DNA of 33,395 nt from Mycoplana rhizolycopersici. GTDB lineage: Bacteria > Pseudomonadota > Alphaproteobacteria > Rhizobiales > Rhizobiaceae. Position 1 is the stretch's first letter. Every line of letters starts with the position of its first letter. Location: NCBI RefSeq assembly GCF_013378445.1, contig NZ_JABXYK010000030.1:1-33395 (forward strand), read 5' to 3'. The translations under genes and the position numbers were made by a program. Positions 15,770 to 24,050 of the stretch are shown in pieces. Under the pieces are notes generated by a model that did no database searches, was not told where the DNA came from, and was given only the letters and a program-made list of their open reading frames with translations.

Positions 15770-16801
15770 ATGACATCGCTTTTCAAAACGCCGCTTCGCG
15801 CGGGTTTGCTGTTCGCATCACTGGCGGCCGCCTCCTTTGCCAGTGCCGCGCAGGCTGCCGAGACCACCTATCCGTTGACACTGGAAAACTGCGGTCGCCA
15901 GATCACTATCGAGAAGGCACCGACACAGACCGTGTCGATCGGCCAAAGCAGCACCGAAATCCTCTATCTGCTCGGCCTTGCCGACAAGGTCGCGGGCACC
16001 GCGCTATGGGTTGGTCCCGTCTTAAAGGGTTATGAGGAAGTCAATGCCAGGATCGACCGCCTGGCCGACAACGATCCGAGCTTCGAAAGCGTGCTTGCCA
16101 AGAAGCCTGACATCATTACCGTTCAGTTCCAGTGGCAGGTCGGCCCGGAGGGTGTCGTCGCCAAGCCCGAGCAGTTTGAGGAACTGGGTATTCCCGTCTA
16201 TACTTCTCCGTCCGATTGCACCGGGAAGGAGAACTCCGCCGCCAGCGACGGTGTGCGTCATCAGGTCTTCACCATGGACCTCGTCTATCAGGAGATCCGC
16301 GAACTGGCGCAGATCTACAACGTCCAGGACAAGGGCGAGGAGGTCGTCGCCGATCTGAAGAAGCGCGAACAGGCGGCCCGCGCCAAGGTGGCGTCGGCCG
16401 AGGGCAAGCTGTCGGCCGTCTTCTGGTTCTCCAGCGCCGCGGACGCCGATCCGTATGTCGCGGGAAAGAACGGGGCGCCGGGCTACATCATGTCGGCGCT
16501 CGGCATTGAAAACATCATCAAGACCGACGACGAATGGCCGACAGTCGGGTGGGAAACGATCGCAAAGGCCAACCCGACGATCATTGTCGCGGGTTCCATG
16601 GAACGCCGCCGCTATCCGCTGGACAGCCTGGAGGCCAAGCTCGATTTCCTGAAGACCGATCCCGTCGCCAGCCTCATGCCGGCGGTGAAGAACGGCCATG
16701 TCTTCAACATGGACGCTCAGGCCATGAACCCGACGATCCGCACGATCGAGGGCATCGAGGCGTTGGCAGACGCCATCGCCGAAGCCGGCCTTGCCCAGTG
16801 A
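15770..16801 (+). CDS. Periplasmic binding protein of B12-controlled importer (first)
   Basis: A 343-residue cluster A-II (BtuF/FecB-like) binding protein. The signal peptide ends near residue 29 (AAQA) and the mature part begins TTYPLTLENCGRQITIEKAP. Further blocks are STEILYLLGLADKVAGTA, KKPDIITVQFQW and VGWETIAKANPTIIVAG. A cysteine in ENCGR and another in PSDCTGK may pair. ATG 15770 is chosen over an upstream in-frame TTG; its ribosome site is weak. Riboswitch control points to a corrinoid, its precursor or a cobalt chelate as cargo. A close paralogue ends the same operon. Confidence 0.88.
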   Translation: MTSLFKTPLRAGLLFASLAAASFASAAQAAETTYPLTLENCGRQITIEKAPTQTVSIGQSSTEILYLLGLADKVAGTALWVGPVLKGYEEVNARIDRLADNDPSFESVLAKKPDIITVQFQWQVGPEGVVAKPEQFEELGIPVYTSPSDCTGKENSAASDGVRHQVFTMDLVYQEIRELAQIYNVQDKGEEVVADLKKREQAARAKVASAEGKLSAVFWFSSAADADPYVAGKNGAPGYIMSALGIENIIKTDDEWPTVGWETIAKANPTIIVAGSMERRRYPLDSLEAKLDFLKTDPVASLMPAVKNGHVFNMDAQAMNPTIRTIEGIEALADAIAEAGLAQ

Positions 16802-17826
16802 GCCGGACGCTGACATCGATCGGACGAACGGGGGCGGCATTCGCCGCGCTCGCCATTCTGCTGATCGCACTCTGGCTAGGAGCGGCGATCGGTGAAACGG
16901 CCATACCGTTCTCGACCGTGGCACAGACGGTGGCAAACCGGCTCTGGAACGCGGGCTATCCGCTGGAGCCGATCGACGAAGGCATCATCTGGAGCTATCG
17001 CCTCAGCCGTGCCGTGGTCGCCGCCTCTTGCGGCGCGGCGCTGGCGCTTTCCGGTGCCGTGCTACAATCGCTGCTGCGCAATCCACTGGCCGATCCCTAT
17101 ATTCTCGGCATCTCGGCGGGCGCTTCGACGGGTGCTGTCAGCGTTGCCATCCTCGGGTTCGGCGCTGGGATGTTGACCATGCCGCTCGGCGCCTTCCTCG
17201 GCGCGCTCATCGCCTTCGTGCTGGTCAGTGTGCTGGCGGTGAAGGCGGGGCGCGGTACGGCGGCGATCATCCTGGCAGGCGTCGCAGGTTCGCAACTCTT
17301 CAACGCGCTCACATCCTTCATCGTTACCAAGGCGGCGACGGCCGAGCAAGCCCGCGGCATCATGTTCTGGCTGCTCGGAAACCTATCGGGCGTGCGCTGG
17401 CCGGATGCCTGGCTGGCGGTGCCGGCAGCGCTCGTCGGCCTCGCCGTCTGCCTCTGGCACGCCCGCGCGCTCGACGCCTTCACCTTCGGCCAGGAATCGG
17501 CCGCCTCGCTCGGCATCTCGGTGAGGCGCACCTATCTGGCCCTCGTCGGCGTCTCGGCGATGATGACGGCCGTCATGGTCTCGATCGTGGGATCGATCGG
17601 CTTCGTCGGGCTCGTCATTCCCCATGCCGCGCGGATGCTGGTCGGCGTGCGGCACGGTGTCCTGCTTCCCGCCGCCGCGTTGATCGGCGCGGTCTTCATG
17701 ATTATCGCGGACATCCTGTCGCGTACGCTGATCCCCGGCCAGGTGCTGCCGATCGGCGTGATCACCGCACTCGTCGGCGCGCCTGCCTTCGCACTCATTC
17801 TCGGACAAAGGAGGGCGCGGGCATGA
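16798..17826 (+). CDS. BtuC/FecCD-type ABC permease of the B12-controlled importer
   Basis: A 342-residue permease with about ten membrane helices. Family blocks are SYRLSRAVVAASCGAALALS (64-83), LRNPLADPYILGISAGAS for the ATPase contact, and GFVGLVIPHAARMLVG near the end, followed by QVLPIGVITALVG. The GTG start at 16798 overlaps the preceding TGA (GTGA), so translation is coupled. It resembles the iron-module permease at 4862-5926 in fold and order, but clearly differs in sequence. It works as a dimer with the next gene's ATPase. Confidence 0.88.
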   Translation: MSRTLTSIGRTGAAFAALAILLIALWLGAAIGETAIPFSTVAQTVANRLWNAGYPLEPIDEGIIWSYRLSRAVVAASCGAALALSGAVLQSLLRNPLADPYILGISAGASTGAVSVAILGFGAGMLTMPLGAFLGALIAFVLVSVLAVKAGRGTAAIILAGVAGSQLFNALTSFIVTKAATAEQARGIMFWLLGNLSGVRWPDAWLAVPAALVGLAVCLWHARALDAFTFGQESAASLGISVRRTYLALVGVSAMMTAVMVSIVGSIGFVGLVIPHAARMLVGVRHGVLLPAAALIGAVFMIIADILSRTLIPGQVLPIGVITALVGAPAFALILGQRRARA

Positions 17827-18641
17827 CGCTTTCAGCCGATCACGTTTCCTGGTCCGCCGGCGGCGCGGATATCTTGAAGGGCGTGTCACTCACCGTCGAG
17901 ACCGGCGAATTCCTTGGCATCATCGGTCCGAACGGATCGGGCAAGACGAGCCTGATGTCGCTGCTTGCAGGCATCCGCAAACCGAAGTCGGGCGCGGTCC
18001 TCATGGACGGTACGCCGATCGGGGAGCTTGGTAGGCGTGCCGTGGCGCAGCGTCTGGCTTTCGTCGAGCAGCAGGCGGAGACAGGGGAGCGGATCACGGC
18101 GCGGCAAGCGGTCGAACTCGGCCGCACTCCCTATCTAGGACCTTTGTCGCCGTGGACGTCGCAGGATGACAGTATAGTCGACGCGGCTCTCGAAAACGTC
18201 GATATGACACACCTCGCCGAAAGGTTCTGGCACACGCTTTCGGGTGGCGAACGGCAGCGCCTGCACATCGCTCGGGCGCTTGCGCAGCAACCCAAGATCC
18301 TGTTGCTCGACGAGCCGACCAATCATCTCGACATCGGTCACCAGATCAGTCTTCTCGATCTGGTCCAGCGCCAGGATCTGACAGTGGTGGCGGCACTGCA
18401 CGATCTCAATCACGCCGCCATGTTCTGCGACCGCATCGCCGTCATGCAGGGCGGTTGTCTCGTGGCTCTCGGCCAGCCGCGGGAGGTGCTGACAGAGGCA
18501 CGGATACGAGACGTGTTCGGCGTTAATGTCGATATCGAGCAGGACAGCGGCGGCATCTGCCACATCCGCTTCCTGACGCGACGTTCGCAAGGCAGGACCA
18601 ACCTCGCACGACCGGCACCTCTATCCGTGATGGGGGCTTGA
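17823..18641 (+). CDS. BtuD/FecE-type ABC ATPase of the B12-controlled importer
   Basis: A 272-residue ATPase with Walker A GPNGSGKTS near 40-48, a Q-loop in FVEQQAE, signature LSGGERQRL, Walker B ILLLDEPTNHLD and switch histidine in ALHDLNHAA. ATG 17823 overlaps the permease stop by ATGA. About 25 residues beyond the usual end form a basic tail (LTRRSQGRTNLARP). A much longer in-frame extension upstream overlaps the permease gene and is rejected. Substrate is as for the operon: probably a corrinoid or cobalt complex. Confidence 0.9.
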   Translation: MTLSADHVSWSAGGADILKGVSLTVETGEFLGIIGPNGSGKTSLMSLLAGIRKPKSGAVLMDGTPIGELGRRAVAQRLAFVEQQAETGERITARQAVELGRTPYLGPLSPWTSQDDSIVDAALENVDMTHLAERFWHTLSGGERQRLHIARALAQQPKILLLDEPTNHLDIGHQISLLDLVQRQDLTVVAALHDLNHAAMFCDRIAVMQGGCLVALGQPREVLTEARIRDVFGVNVDIEQDSGGICHIRFLTRRSQGRTNLARPAPLSVMGA

Positions 18642-18645
18642 ACCA

Positions 18646-19434
18646 ATGGACATGCGCAACCACGACCTCAAGGAAGACATCCGGGAGTACTGGTCGAAAC
18701 GGTCCGCGACCTTCGATCTGGCGTTCGGGCACCGCATCCCGCCGGGTCCGGAACTGGAGGCCTGGGCGGCAGCCGTGCGCGACGCGATCGGGCCGGAGCC
18801 CAAAAGGGTGCTGGAGCTTGCCTGCGGCACGGGAGAGGTGACGAATGTCCTGCTCTCGCTTGGCCATGAGGTGACGGCGCTCGATTTTTCCGAAGCTATG
18901 CTCGGCGTGGCGCGAACGAAGCACGCAGGCAACACACGCGTTCGGTTTGTGCTTGCCGATGCCGAGCGCACGATGGAACCCGACGAAGCCTATGATGCGG
19001 TGATCTGCCGGCATCTGGTCTGGACACTGACGGAGCCGGAACAGGCGTTGGCCGACTGGATCCGGGTGTTGAAGCCGGGCGGCAGGCTGCTCGTCTTTGA
19101 TGGCGATTGGACGCAACCAACGCGTATGGGCCGGCTCGCGGGCCTTGCTGTCCGCCTGATCGAGCGCCTTATCGGACATGATCCCTACTATGACGGCGCC
19201 ATGAGCGAGAAGCACGCCGATATCATGAGGCGACTTCCGTTTAGCGACGGGCTGACGGCTGAGCGCCTCGAACCGCTGGTGCGAGAGGCGGGTTTCGTGA
19301 ACATCGCCTTCCCATCCCATCGGTCGATCGCCATGGCTCAGCGCAAGGATGCTGATCTCAGAAACAGATTGCGCACCCTGTTCTACCGGCGGTTCGTCCT
19401 TGTGGCATCCCGCCCTGTCGATGTGGCCTCATGA
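18646..19434 (+). CDS. Class I SAM-dependent methyltransferase in the B12-controlled operon
   Basis: A 262-residue methyltransferase beginning 4 nt after the ATPase stop. Motif I is VLELACGTGEVT (55-66), Asp80 is the ribose-binding acid, and the block VLKPGGRLLVFDGDW spans 141-155. It carries RHLVWTL (122-128) and a YWSKRSATFD start like the enzyme at 2810-3625, so the two are paralogues. ATG 18646 is used; ATG 18652 is also possible. No cobalamin-biosynthesis methyltransferase (CbiH/CobJ type) signature is seen, so this is not a known corrin-ring enzyme. Action on an imported corrinoid or metallophore is inferred only from position. Confidence 0.85.
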   Translation: MDMRNHDLKEDIREYWSKRSATFDLAFGHRIPPGPELEAWAAAVRDAIGPEPKRVLELACGTGEVTNVLLSLGHEVTALDFSEAMLGVARTKHAGNTRVRFVLADAERTMEPDEAYDAVICRHLVWTLTEPEQALADWIRVLKPGGRLLVFDGDWTQPTRMGRLAGLAVRLIERLIGHDPYYDGAMSEKHADIMRRLPFSDGLTAERLEPLVREAGFVNIAFPSHRSIAMAQRKDADLRNRLRTLFYRRFVLVASRPVDVAS

Positions 19435-19471
19435 CAGCGCGGCCGATCAGACCGTTCAAAGGATTTCAACG

Positions 19472-20491
19472 GTGAAGAACAGTTTCGTATCATCTCTTCC
19501 AGCCGCCCTGGTCGCCCTGTCGATAACGGTCCCTTCAACTGGCTTGGCTCAGGAAACAGTTTACCCGTTGACGATCGAGAATTGCGGTCGGCAGCTTACC
19601 TTTTACAAGGCGCCCTCGCGCGCCTTCGCCGACGGGCAAAATTCAGCGGAAGTGTTCTACCTGTTGGGCCTTGGCGACAAGGTTGCCGGCACAGCACTCT
19701 GGATTGGGCCGGTGCTGGAAGGTTTTGAAAAGGTGGACGCACGGGTTCCCCGTATTGCCGAGCTTGATCCGAGCTTCGAGGGTATTCTGGCGACAAAACC
19801 AGATTTTGTCGCGACGCAGTTCCAGTGGCAGATCGGTCCGGAAGGCGTGGTGGCCAGGGTCGAGCAGTTCGAGGAATTGAGTATCCCAGTCTACACAGCA
19901 CCGGCTGATTGCCACTTGAAGGGTAAGAATGCGGATGGCGCCGAGCCGCCAAAGTTCTCAATGGATCTGATTTATCGGGAAATCGACGAGATCGCGCGCA
20001 TCTTCAATGTTGCCGACCGGGGCAGGACGGTCATTGGTGAGATGAAGGCGCGTGAGCAGGCAGTGAAAGCGCGGGTAGTAGCGCTGAAGGGTGATGTATC
20101 TGCGCTCTTCTGGTATTCCAGCGCCAAGCTCAATGCGGACCCGTATGTGGCGGGCGAGGGCGGTGTTCCGGCATATCTCATGGCAGAGCTAGGAATTCGA
20201 AATGTTGTCGACAGCAACGAGGAGTGGCCGACCGTCGGCTGGGAAACCGTTGCCAAAGCGAACCCGACAATCATTATAGCCGGTGACATGACAAGACGGC
20301 GCTTCGAGGGGGACGACATTGCGGTCAAGCTCGATTTCCTCAGGCATGATCCGGTTGCCAGTGTCATGAAGGCTGCGCGGCAGGGGCAGATTGTCGAGAT
20401 GAGTGTCCAACTCATGGATCCGACTGTCAGAACCATCCGTGGATTGGAGGTTCTTGCAGATGCGCTGGAGAGGTACGAATTCGTCCGGTAA
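19472..20491 (+). CDS. Second periplasmic binding protein of the B12-controlled operon
   Basis: A 339-residue paralogue of the binding protein at 15770-16801. The signal peptide ends near residue 27 (TGLAQ), then ETVYPLTIENCGRQLTFYKAP. Shared blocks include AEVFYLLGLGDKVAGTALWI, QFQWQIGPEGVVA and WPTVGWETVAKANPTIIIAG. The start is GTG 19472 with AAGGA upstream; the frame runs further back into the methyltransferase gene but without a better start. It keeps the ENC and ADC cysteines. Two related receptors with one permease suggest two related ligands, perhaps the methylated and unmethylated forms. Confidence 0.85.
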   Translation: MKNSFVSSLPAALVALSITVPSTGLAQETVYPLTIENCGRQLTFYKAPSRAFADGQNSAEVFYLLGLGDKVAGTALWIGPVLEGFEKVDARVPRIAELDPSFEGILATKPDFVATQFQWQIGPEGVVARVEQFEELSIPVYTAPADCHLKGKNADGAEPPKFSMDLIYREIDEIARIFNVADRGRTVIGEMKAREQAVKARVVALKGDVSALFWYSSAKLNADPYVAGEGGVPAYLMAELGIRNVVDSNEEWPTVGWETVAKANPTIIIAGDMTRRRFEGDDIAVKLDFLRHDPVASVMKAARQGQIVEMSVQLMDPTVRTIRGLEVLADALERYEFVR

Positions 20492-21060
20492 ACCATCGCG
20501 TCTTACTGCCATCAATGGATTATTATAAGTTCCATTGTTGCGATCACCTGCTTGATAGGACTACGGGTCGTCTGTTCATATCCCTTCAAGACCGTCCTCG
20601 GCCGCTTTCTCAAGGTGGTGTTGTCGGGCGCCGTCGCTATTGGCAGCCACAACGCATCCAGGCGTTCTTGATGGCGTTTCCCTTCAAACTCCAACCACTC
20701 GTCAGTGGATAGCCCCTTTCCAGTTTGCTACATCGCCGGTGGCGACTCTGCGCCACGACGAGGCGCCCGACGAGGTGATGAACACGCCGTCGATCGGCGA
20801 GAGTCAGTTGCTGATAGCATCGCGACATGCCGAAATCTCAAAGTGAAGCCTTTGAAATCATTGGCATGTCTCACTTGAAAAGTGAATGTACCCATTCTGA
20901 ATAGCGTTGGTGCATAAATGAGTTCGCAATCGGATTCTGACCTTTGAAAGCAGTAGCTATGGCGTACCGGACGGATTTCGGGCGTGCGCATGCCAGCATG
21001 CGATTGAGTGCGACGCAGCCGAGGCAACTTCGGTCTGCTACGCGCCAGAGGAACGAGCGC
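20492..21060. other. 569-nt spacer with decayed sequence, no intact gene
   Basis: No gene with a ribosome site and a domain is visible on either strand. Base composition drops towards A/T around 20820-20960, unlike the neighbours. The only recognisable piece is a short leftward scrap at 20763-20828. The spacer separates the metal genes from the catabolic cluster, consistent with an old junction. Confidence 0.5.
20763..20828 (-). pseudogene. Possible IS30-family transposase N-terminal scrap
   Basis: The leftward frame from ATG 20828 reads MSRCYQQLTLADRRRVHHLV, which resembles the first turns of IS30-family transposases (a YxQLxxxDR pattern before the helix-turn-helix). Homology ends after about 22 residues. 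Short length keeps confidence low. Confidence 0.35.
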
Positions 21061-22542
21061 TTAGCCTGTGATCGATGATTGATTTGTATCGGCCGATAGC
21101 GCTTTCGACCAATCAACGTTTGCGGTAGCCTGGGCCGAAGAGGTGTACCTCGTTAAATAGTGTCCGTTACCCGGGCGGTTCAGAACTTGACCATTTTCCA
21201 TGACCACCGAACCCCGCAGCATTGTGGCGATCGGCCAGCCAGTGACTTCAAAGCCTTCCCAGGGCGTGTAGTCGCTGCCGTGGTGCAGGGTCTCCTGACG
21301 GATGGTCTCCTTGCGATTTGGATCCCACAGGACGAGATCGGCGTCGCTGCCGACCGCGATCGTGCCCTTGCGGGGATAGAGGCCGTAGGTTCGCGCATGA
21401 TTGGTCGCCGTCAGTGCCACAAATTTCTCAAGACTGATGCGGCCCTTGCTCACCCCTTCGGAGAACAGGATGGCCAGCCGTGTCTCGACGCCGGGAATGC
21501 CGTTGGGCACCCAGCGGAACGACGTTCTGGCCTTCGGCGTATCCTTGCCGCGGCCGTCTTCGTCCTGAAAGAAGAAGGGGCAATGATCCGAGGAGAACAG
21601 TTCCAGCGTGCCGTCCACAAGACCCTGCCATATGGCGGCCTGGCTTTCGGCGTCCCTCGGCGGTGGCGAGCAGACATATTTGGCGCCTTCGAAACCCATG
21701 TTGAGGTCGCGTAGATCGTCTGCCGTCAGGGTGATGTATTGCGGACACGTCTCCGCCGACACCTTGAGGCCACGCGCCCTTGCCCAGCGGATCTGCTCGA
21801 GTGCTTCGCGGCCCGAAACGTGGACGATGACGATCGGGATGCCGGTGATCTCGGCATGGCTGATCGCCCGATGCGTGGCTTCCCGCTCCACGATCTCCGG
21901 CCGCGAGAGCGCGTGGTAATAGGGCGCGACATGACCCTCGCGCTCCAGCTTTTCCGAGAGGAAGCGAATGGCATCGTAGCCTTCGGCGTGTACCATGACG
22001 GTGGCGCCATGCGCGCCGGCGACCGCGAAGACCTCAAGCAATTGCCGGTCGTTCAACACAAGGTCGTCATAGGTCATGAAGACCTTGAAGGAGCTGTATC
22101 CTGCCTCGATCAGCGCCGGCAGTTCCTGCCCGAGGACCTGCGGTGTGGGGTCCGAGATGATCAGGTGGAAGCTCACGTCGACGTGGCACTTCCCGTCGGC
22201 CTGCGCATGATATTCGGCGACGGCCTCGCGTAGCGACTGGCCCTTCTTCTGCAGCGCGAAGGCAAGCACGGTCGTCGTTCCGCCGGCCGCCGCCGACCGG
22301 GTGCCGCTCTCGAAATCGTCGGCCATCACCGAGGCGTCGGACGATGGCTGCGACAGATGCACGTGGCTGTCGATGCCGCCCGGCAGGACCAGCAGGCCGG
22401 ATGCGTCTATCAGTTCGTCGGCGCCGGAAAGTTCGGCGGCAAGCGCGGTGATGCGCCCGTCCTTGATTCCGATATCGGCGATGTAACGATCCGCCGCGGT
22501 GACGATCATGCCGCCCTTGACGATTGTGTCGAATGCCATCAT
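21061..22542 (-). CDS. Dihydropyrimidinase / D-hydantoinase family cyclic amidase
   Basis: A 493-residue amidohydrolase, the usual size for hydantoinases. The two-metal site is complete: His60 and His62 (SHVHLS), carboxylated Lys153 (SSFKVFM), His185 (HAEGYD), His241 (HVSGRE) and Asp319 (SSDHCPF). The AETCPQYI block (263-270) is also typical. Such enzymes open five- or six-membered cyclic ureides. ATG 22542 (MMAFD) has GAGGA at good distance; a TTG 18 nt upstream is less likely. It is last in the leftward operon, downstream of the racemase-like genes. Substrate could be hydantoin, dihydrouracil or a related ring; sequence alone does not decide. Confidence 0.88.
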   Translation of the reverse strand: MMAFDTIVKGGMIVTAADRYIADIGIKDGRITALAAELSGADELIDASGLLVLPGGIDSHVHLSQPSSDASVMADDFESGTRSAAAGGTTTVLAFALQKKGQSLREAVAEYHAQADGKCHVDVSFHLIISDPTPQVLGQELPALIEAGYSSFKVFMTYDDLVLNDRQLLEVFAVAGAHGATVMVHAEGYDAIRFLSEKLEREGHVAPYYHALSRPEIVEREATHRAISHAEITGIPIVIVHVSGREALEQIRWARARGLKVSAETCPQYITLTADDLRDLNMGFEGAKYVCSPPPRDAESQAAIWQGLVDGTLELFSSDHCPFFFQDEDGRGKDTPKARTSFRWVPNGIPGVETRLAILFSEGVSKGRISLEKFVALTATNHARTYGLYPRKGTIAVGSDADLVLWDPNRKETIRQETLHHGSDYTPWEGFEVTGWPIATMLRGSVVMENGQVLNRPGNGHYLTRYTSSAQATANVDWSKALSADTNQSSITG

Positions 22543-22556
22543 TGGGAAATTCCTCT

Positions 22557-23225
22557 TCAATTCGCTGCGCGCAGCATCAGTCCGAGACGCTTCAGCGCCG
22601 TCGTAACCGGATCGATGATCGGCGGGGCGAAACGGAGGTCGAGGCGGCGCGCGGCCGCTGAAAGCGGGCCGCCGGCAACCAGCACGGCCTTTGCGCCGTC
22701 CTCGGCCATCACCTGGCTGATCAGCCGGCCGAGTTCCCGGTCGAGCCTGTCGGCATCCGCCATGACTTCGGCGGGCACGCCGGGCGTCAATCGGATCGAC
22801 CGCAACTGACGACAGACGCCCAGCCCTTCGACCTGCCGCCGGATCGACGTTTCAAGCTCCGGCGTCGTGGTGACGATGGAAAAGGGGCGACCGCCGGCGG
22901 AGGCTTCTGCGATCGCGGATTCGCCGATCCCGACCACGGGCACGGGAGCGCGCAGCCTGAGTGCTGCAAGACCCGGATCACCGAAAGCACCAATCACGAT
23001 GGCATCGGCGGGCCAGCCCGTCTCCGCCATCCTGTCAGCGAAGGCGTCAACAGCGAGGCTGGCCGTATCGAGGTCCGGCGGATTGATAATGATCGGCGCT
23101 CCGAAGTCGGCTGTGCGGCCTTCGACGTCCGCCCAGTTCCGGGCGGTTTCGTGCGCGATGGCGACCATTTCGGCCGTCGTGGTGGAACTCGTATTCGGGT
23201 TGAACAGAACAACAAGGCTTTTCAT
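22557..23225 (-). CDS. Asp/Glu/hydantoin racemase-fold protein A, catalytic cysteines absent
   Basis: A 222-residue member of the Asp/Glu/hydantoin racemase superfamily, with N-terminal LFNPNTSSTTT and a GDPGL block. Active hydantoin racemases have Cys in the (A/N)C-F-x-D-P-G-L loop and again in a G-C-A-G loop. Here these positions are Ala80 (IGAFGDPGL) and Gly185 (AGGPLS). The only cysteine is Cys138. The gene overlaps the stop of racemase-like B by ATGA and precedes the hydantoinase. A cysteine-dependent racemase reaction is therefore doubtful; a lyase, decarboxylase or binding role is possible. Confidence 0.82.
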   Translation of the reverse strand: MKSLVVLFNPNTSSTTTAEMVAIAHETARNWADVEGRTADFGAPIIINPPDLDTASLAVDAFADRMAETGWPADAIVIGAFGDPGLAALRLRAPVPVVGIGESAIAEASAGGRPFSIVTTTPELETSIRRQVEGLGVCRQLRSIRLTPGVPAEVMADADRLDRELGRLISQVMAEDGAKAVLVAGGPLSAAARRLDLRFAPPIIDPVTTALKRLGLMLRAAN

Positions 23226-24046
23226 GGGGTATTGGGCATAGTTCTGGAAGTCAGTCCCGCAGGCACGGCTGTCAGGCCCGCGCCGATCGCCGGCCTGTGT
23301 TCTATCCAGGCGGCCAGTGGCGGAAAAAGTCCCTCGGCGGATTTGGGGCCCGGCCGGGCGAAGCGTCCGGCGCTTGCGGCACGGGGTTTTAGCCGTGCGA
23401 GGGTCTGGGCCTGGCTCACGGCGGCGGCCAGCGGATCGACGAGAGGTACGGAGACGCGGTGTGCGATGCGCTGCGCCAGGCCGGTCAGCGGCGCGCCCGC
23501 GAGGATCAGCACGTCTGCGCCGTGTTCCCTGACCGTATTTTCGGCAAGCGCGACAATCTCGTTCTCAAGCTCGTACTGCACAGTCGAGACGGACTGGAAG
23601 CTGACATCCGGCACGCGAATGGCGGCGCAGCGATGGTTCAGCCCTGTTACGGCGACTGCGTCCTCGTACCACGCGACCAGCGTGCGCGAGAAGGTGAGCA
23701 TGGCAAAGCGCTCGCCCAGCATGCAGGAGGTCAGCATGGCCGATTCTGCCATGGCAGTGATCGGCAGCTCGAAGAGTTCGCGCGCTGCGATCAGGCTCGG
23801 ATCGCCGAATGCTGCAATGACGGCTGCGTCACAGCCGTGATGATGCTCGGCCAGCATTTCGAGCGTTATGCCGCCGGCGATCATGGCTTCGGCCCGGCTG
23901 GCGATATAGGGAAAGCCGCGCGTCGCGGTGAACGCGACGAGTTCGGTATCGGGTGCCAGCACTGACTGGGCTGTGGCCACCATGCGTTCCGTCATTTCCA
24001 CCGAAGTGTTCGGATTGATCAGCAATATCTTCAAGGTCGTCTCCAC
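23222..24046 (-). CDS. Asp/Glu/hydantoin racemase-fold protein B, catalytic cysteines absent
   Basis: A 274-residue paralogue of protein A: ILLINPNTSVEMTERM, IAAFGDPSL at 77-85 and LAGAPLTGLAQRI at 182-194. The two usual catalytic Cys positions are again Ala79 and Gly184/Ala185; remaining cysteines (72, 108, 140) are elsewhere. About 50 extra C-terminal residues are rich in Ala, Pro and Arg. GTG 24046 is used; TTG 24034 would give the more typical MKILLINPN start with GGAG upstream. It begins 4 nt after the amidase stop. A tandem pair of the same altered fold suggests a heteromer or two related substrates. Confidence 0.8.
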   Translation of the reverse strand: METTLKILLINPNTSVEMTERMVATAQSVLAPDTELVAFTATRGFPYIASRAEAMIAGGITLEMLAEHHHGCDAAVIAAFGDPSLIAARELFELPITAMAESAMLTSCMLGERFAMLTFSRTLVAWYEDAVAVTGLNHRCAAIRVPDVSFQSVSTVQYELENEIVALAENTVREHGADVLILAGAPLTGLAQRIAHRVSVPLVDPLAAAVSQAQTLARLKPRAASAGRFARPGPKSAEGLFPPLAAWIEHRPAIGAGLTAVPAGLTSRTMPNTP

Positions 24047-24050
24047 CCGG

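Noticed and set aside
17028-17822. Long in-frame extension before the B12-operon ATPase
   Set aside because: It overlaps the permease gene out of frame; the family N-terminus begins at ATG 17823 with an ATGA overlap.
20871-21060. Leftward open frames in the spacer
   Set aside because: No ribosome site and no convincing family match; the composition shifts but a gene cannot be supported.
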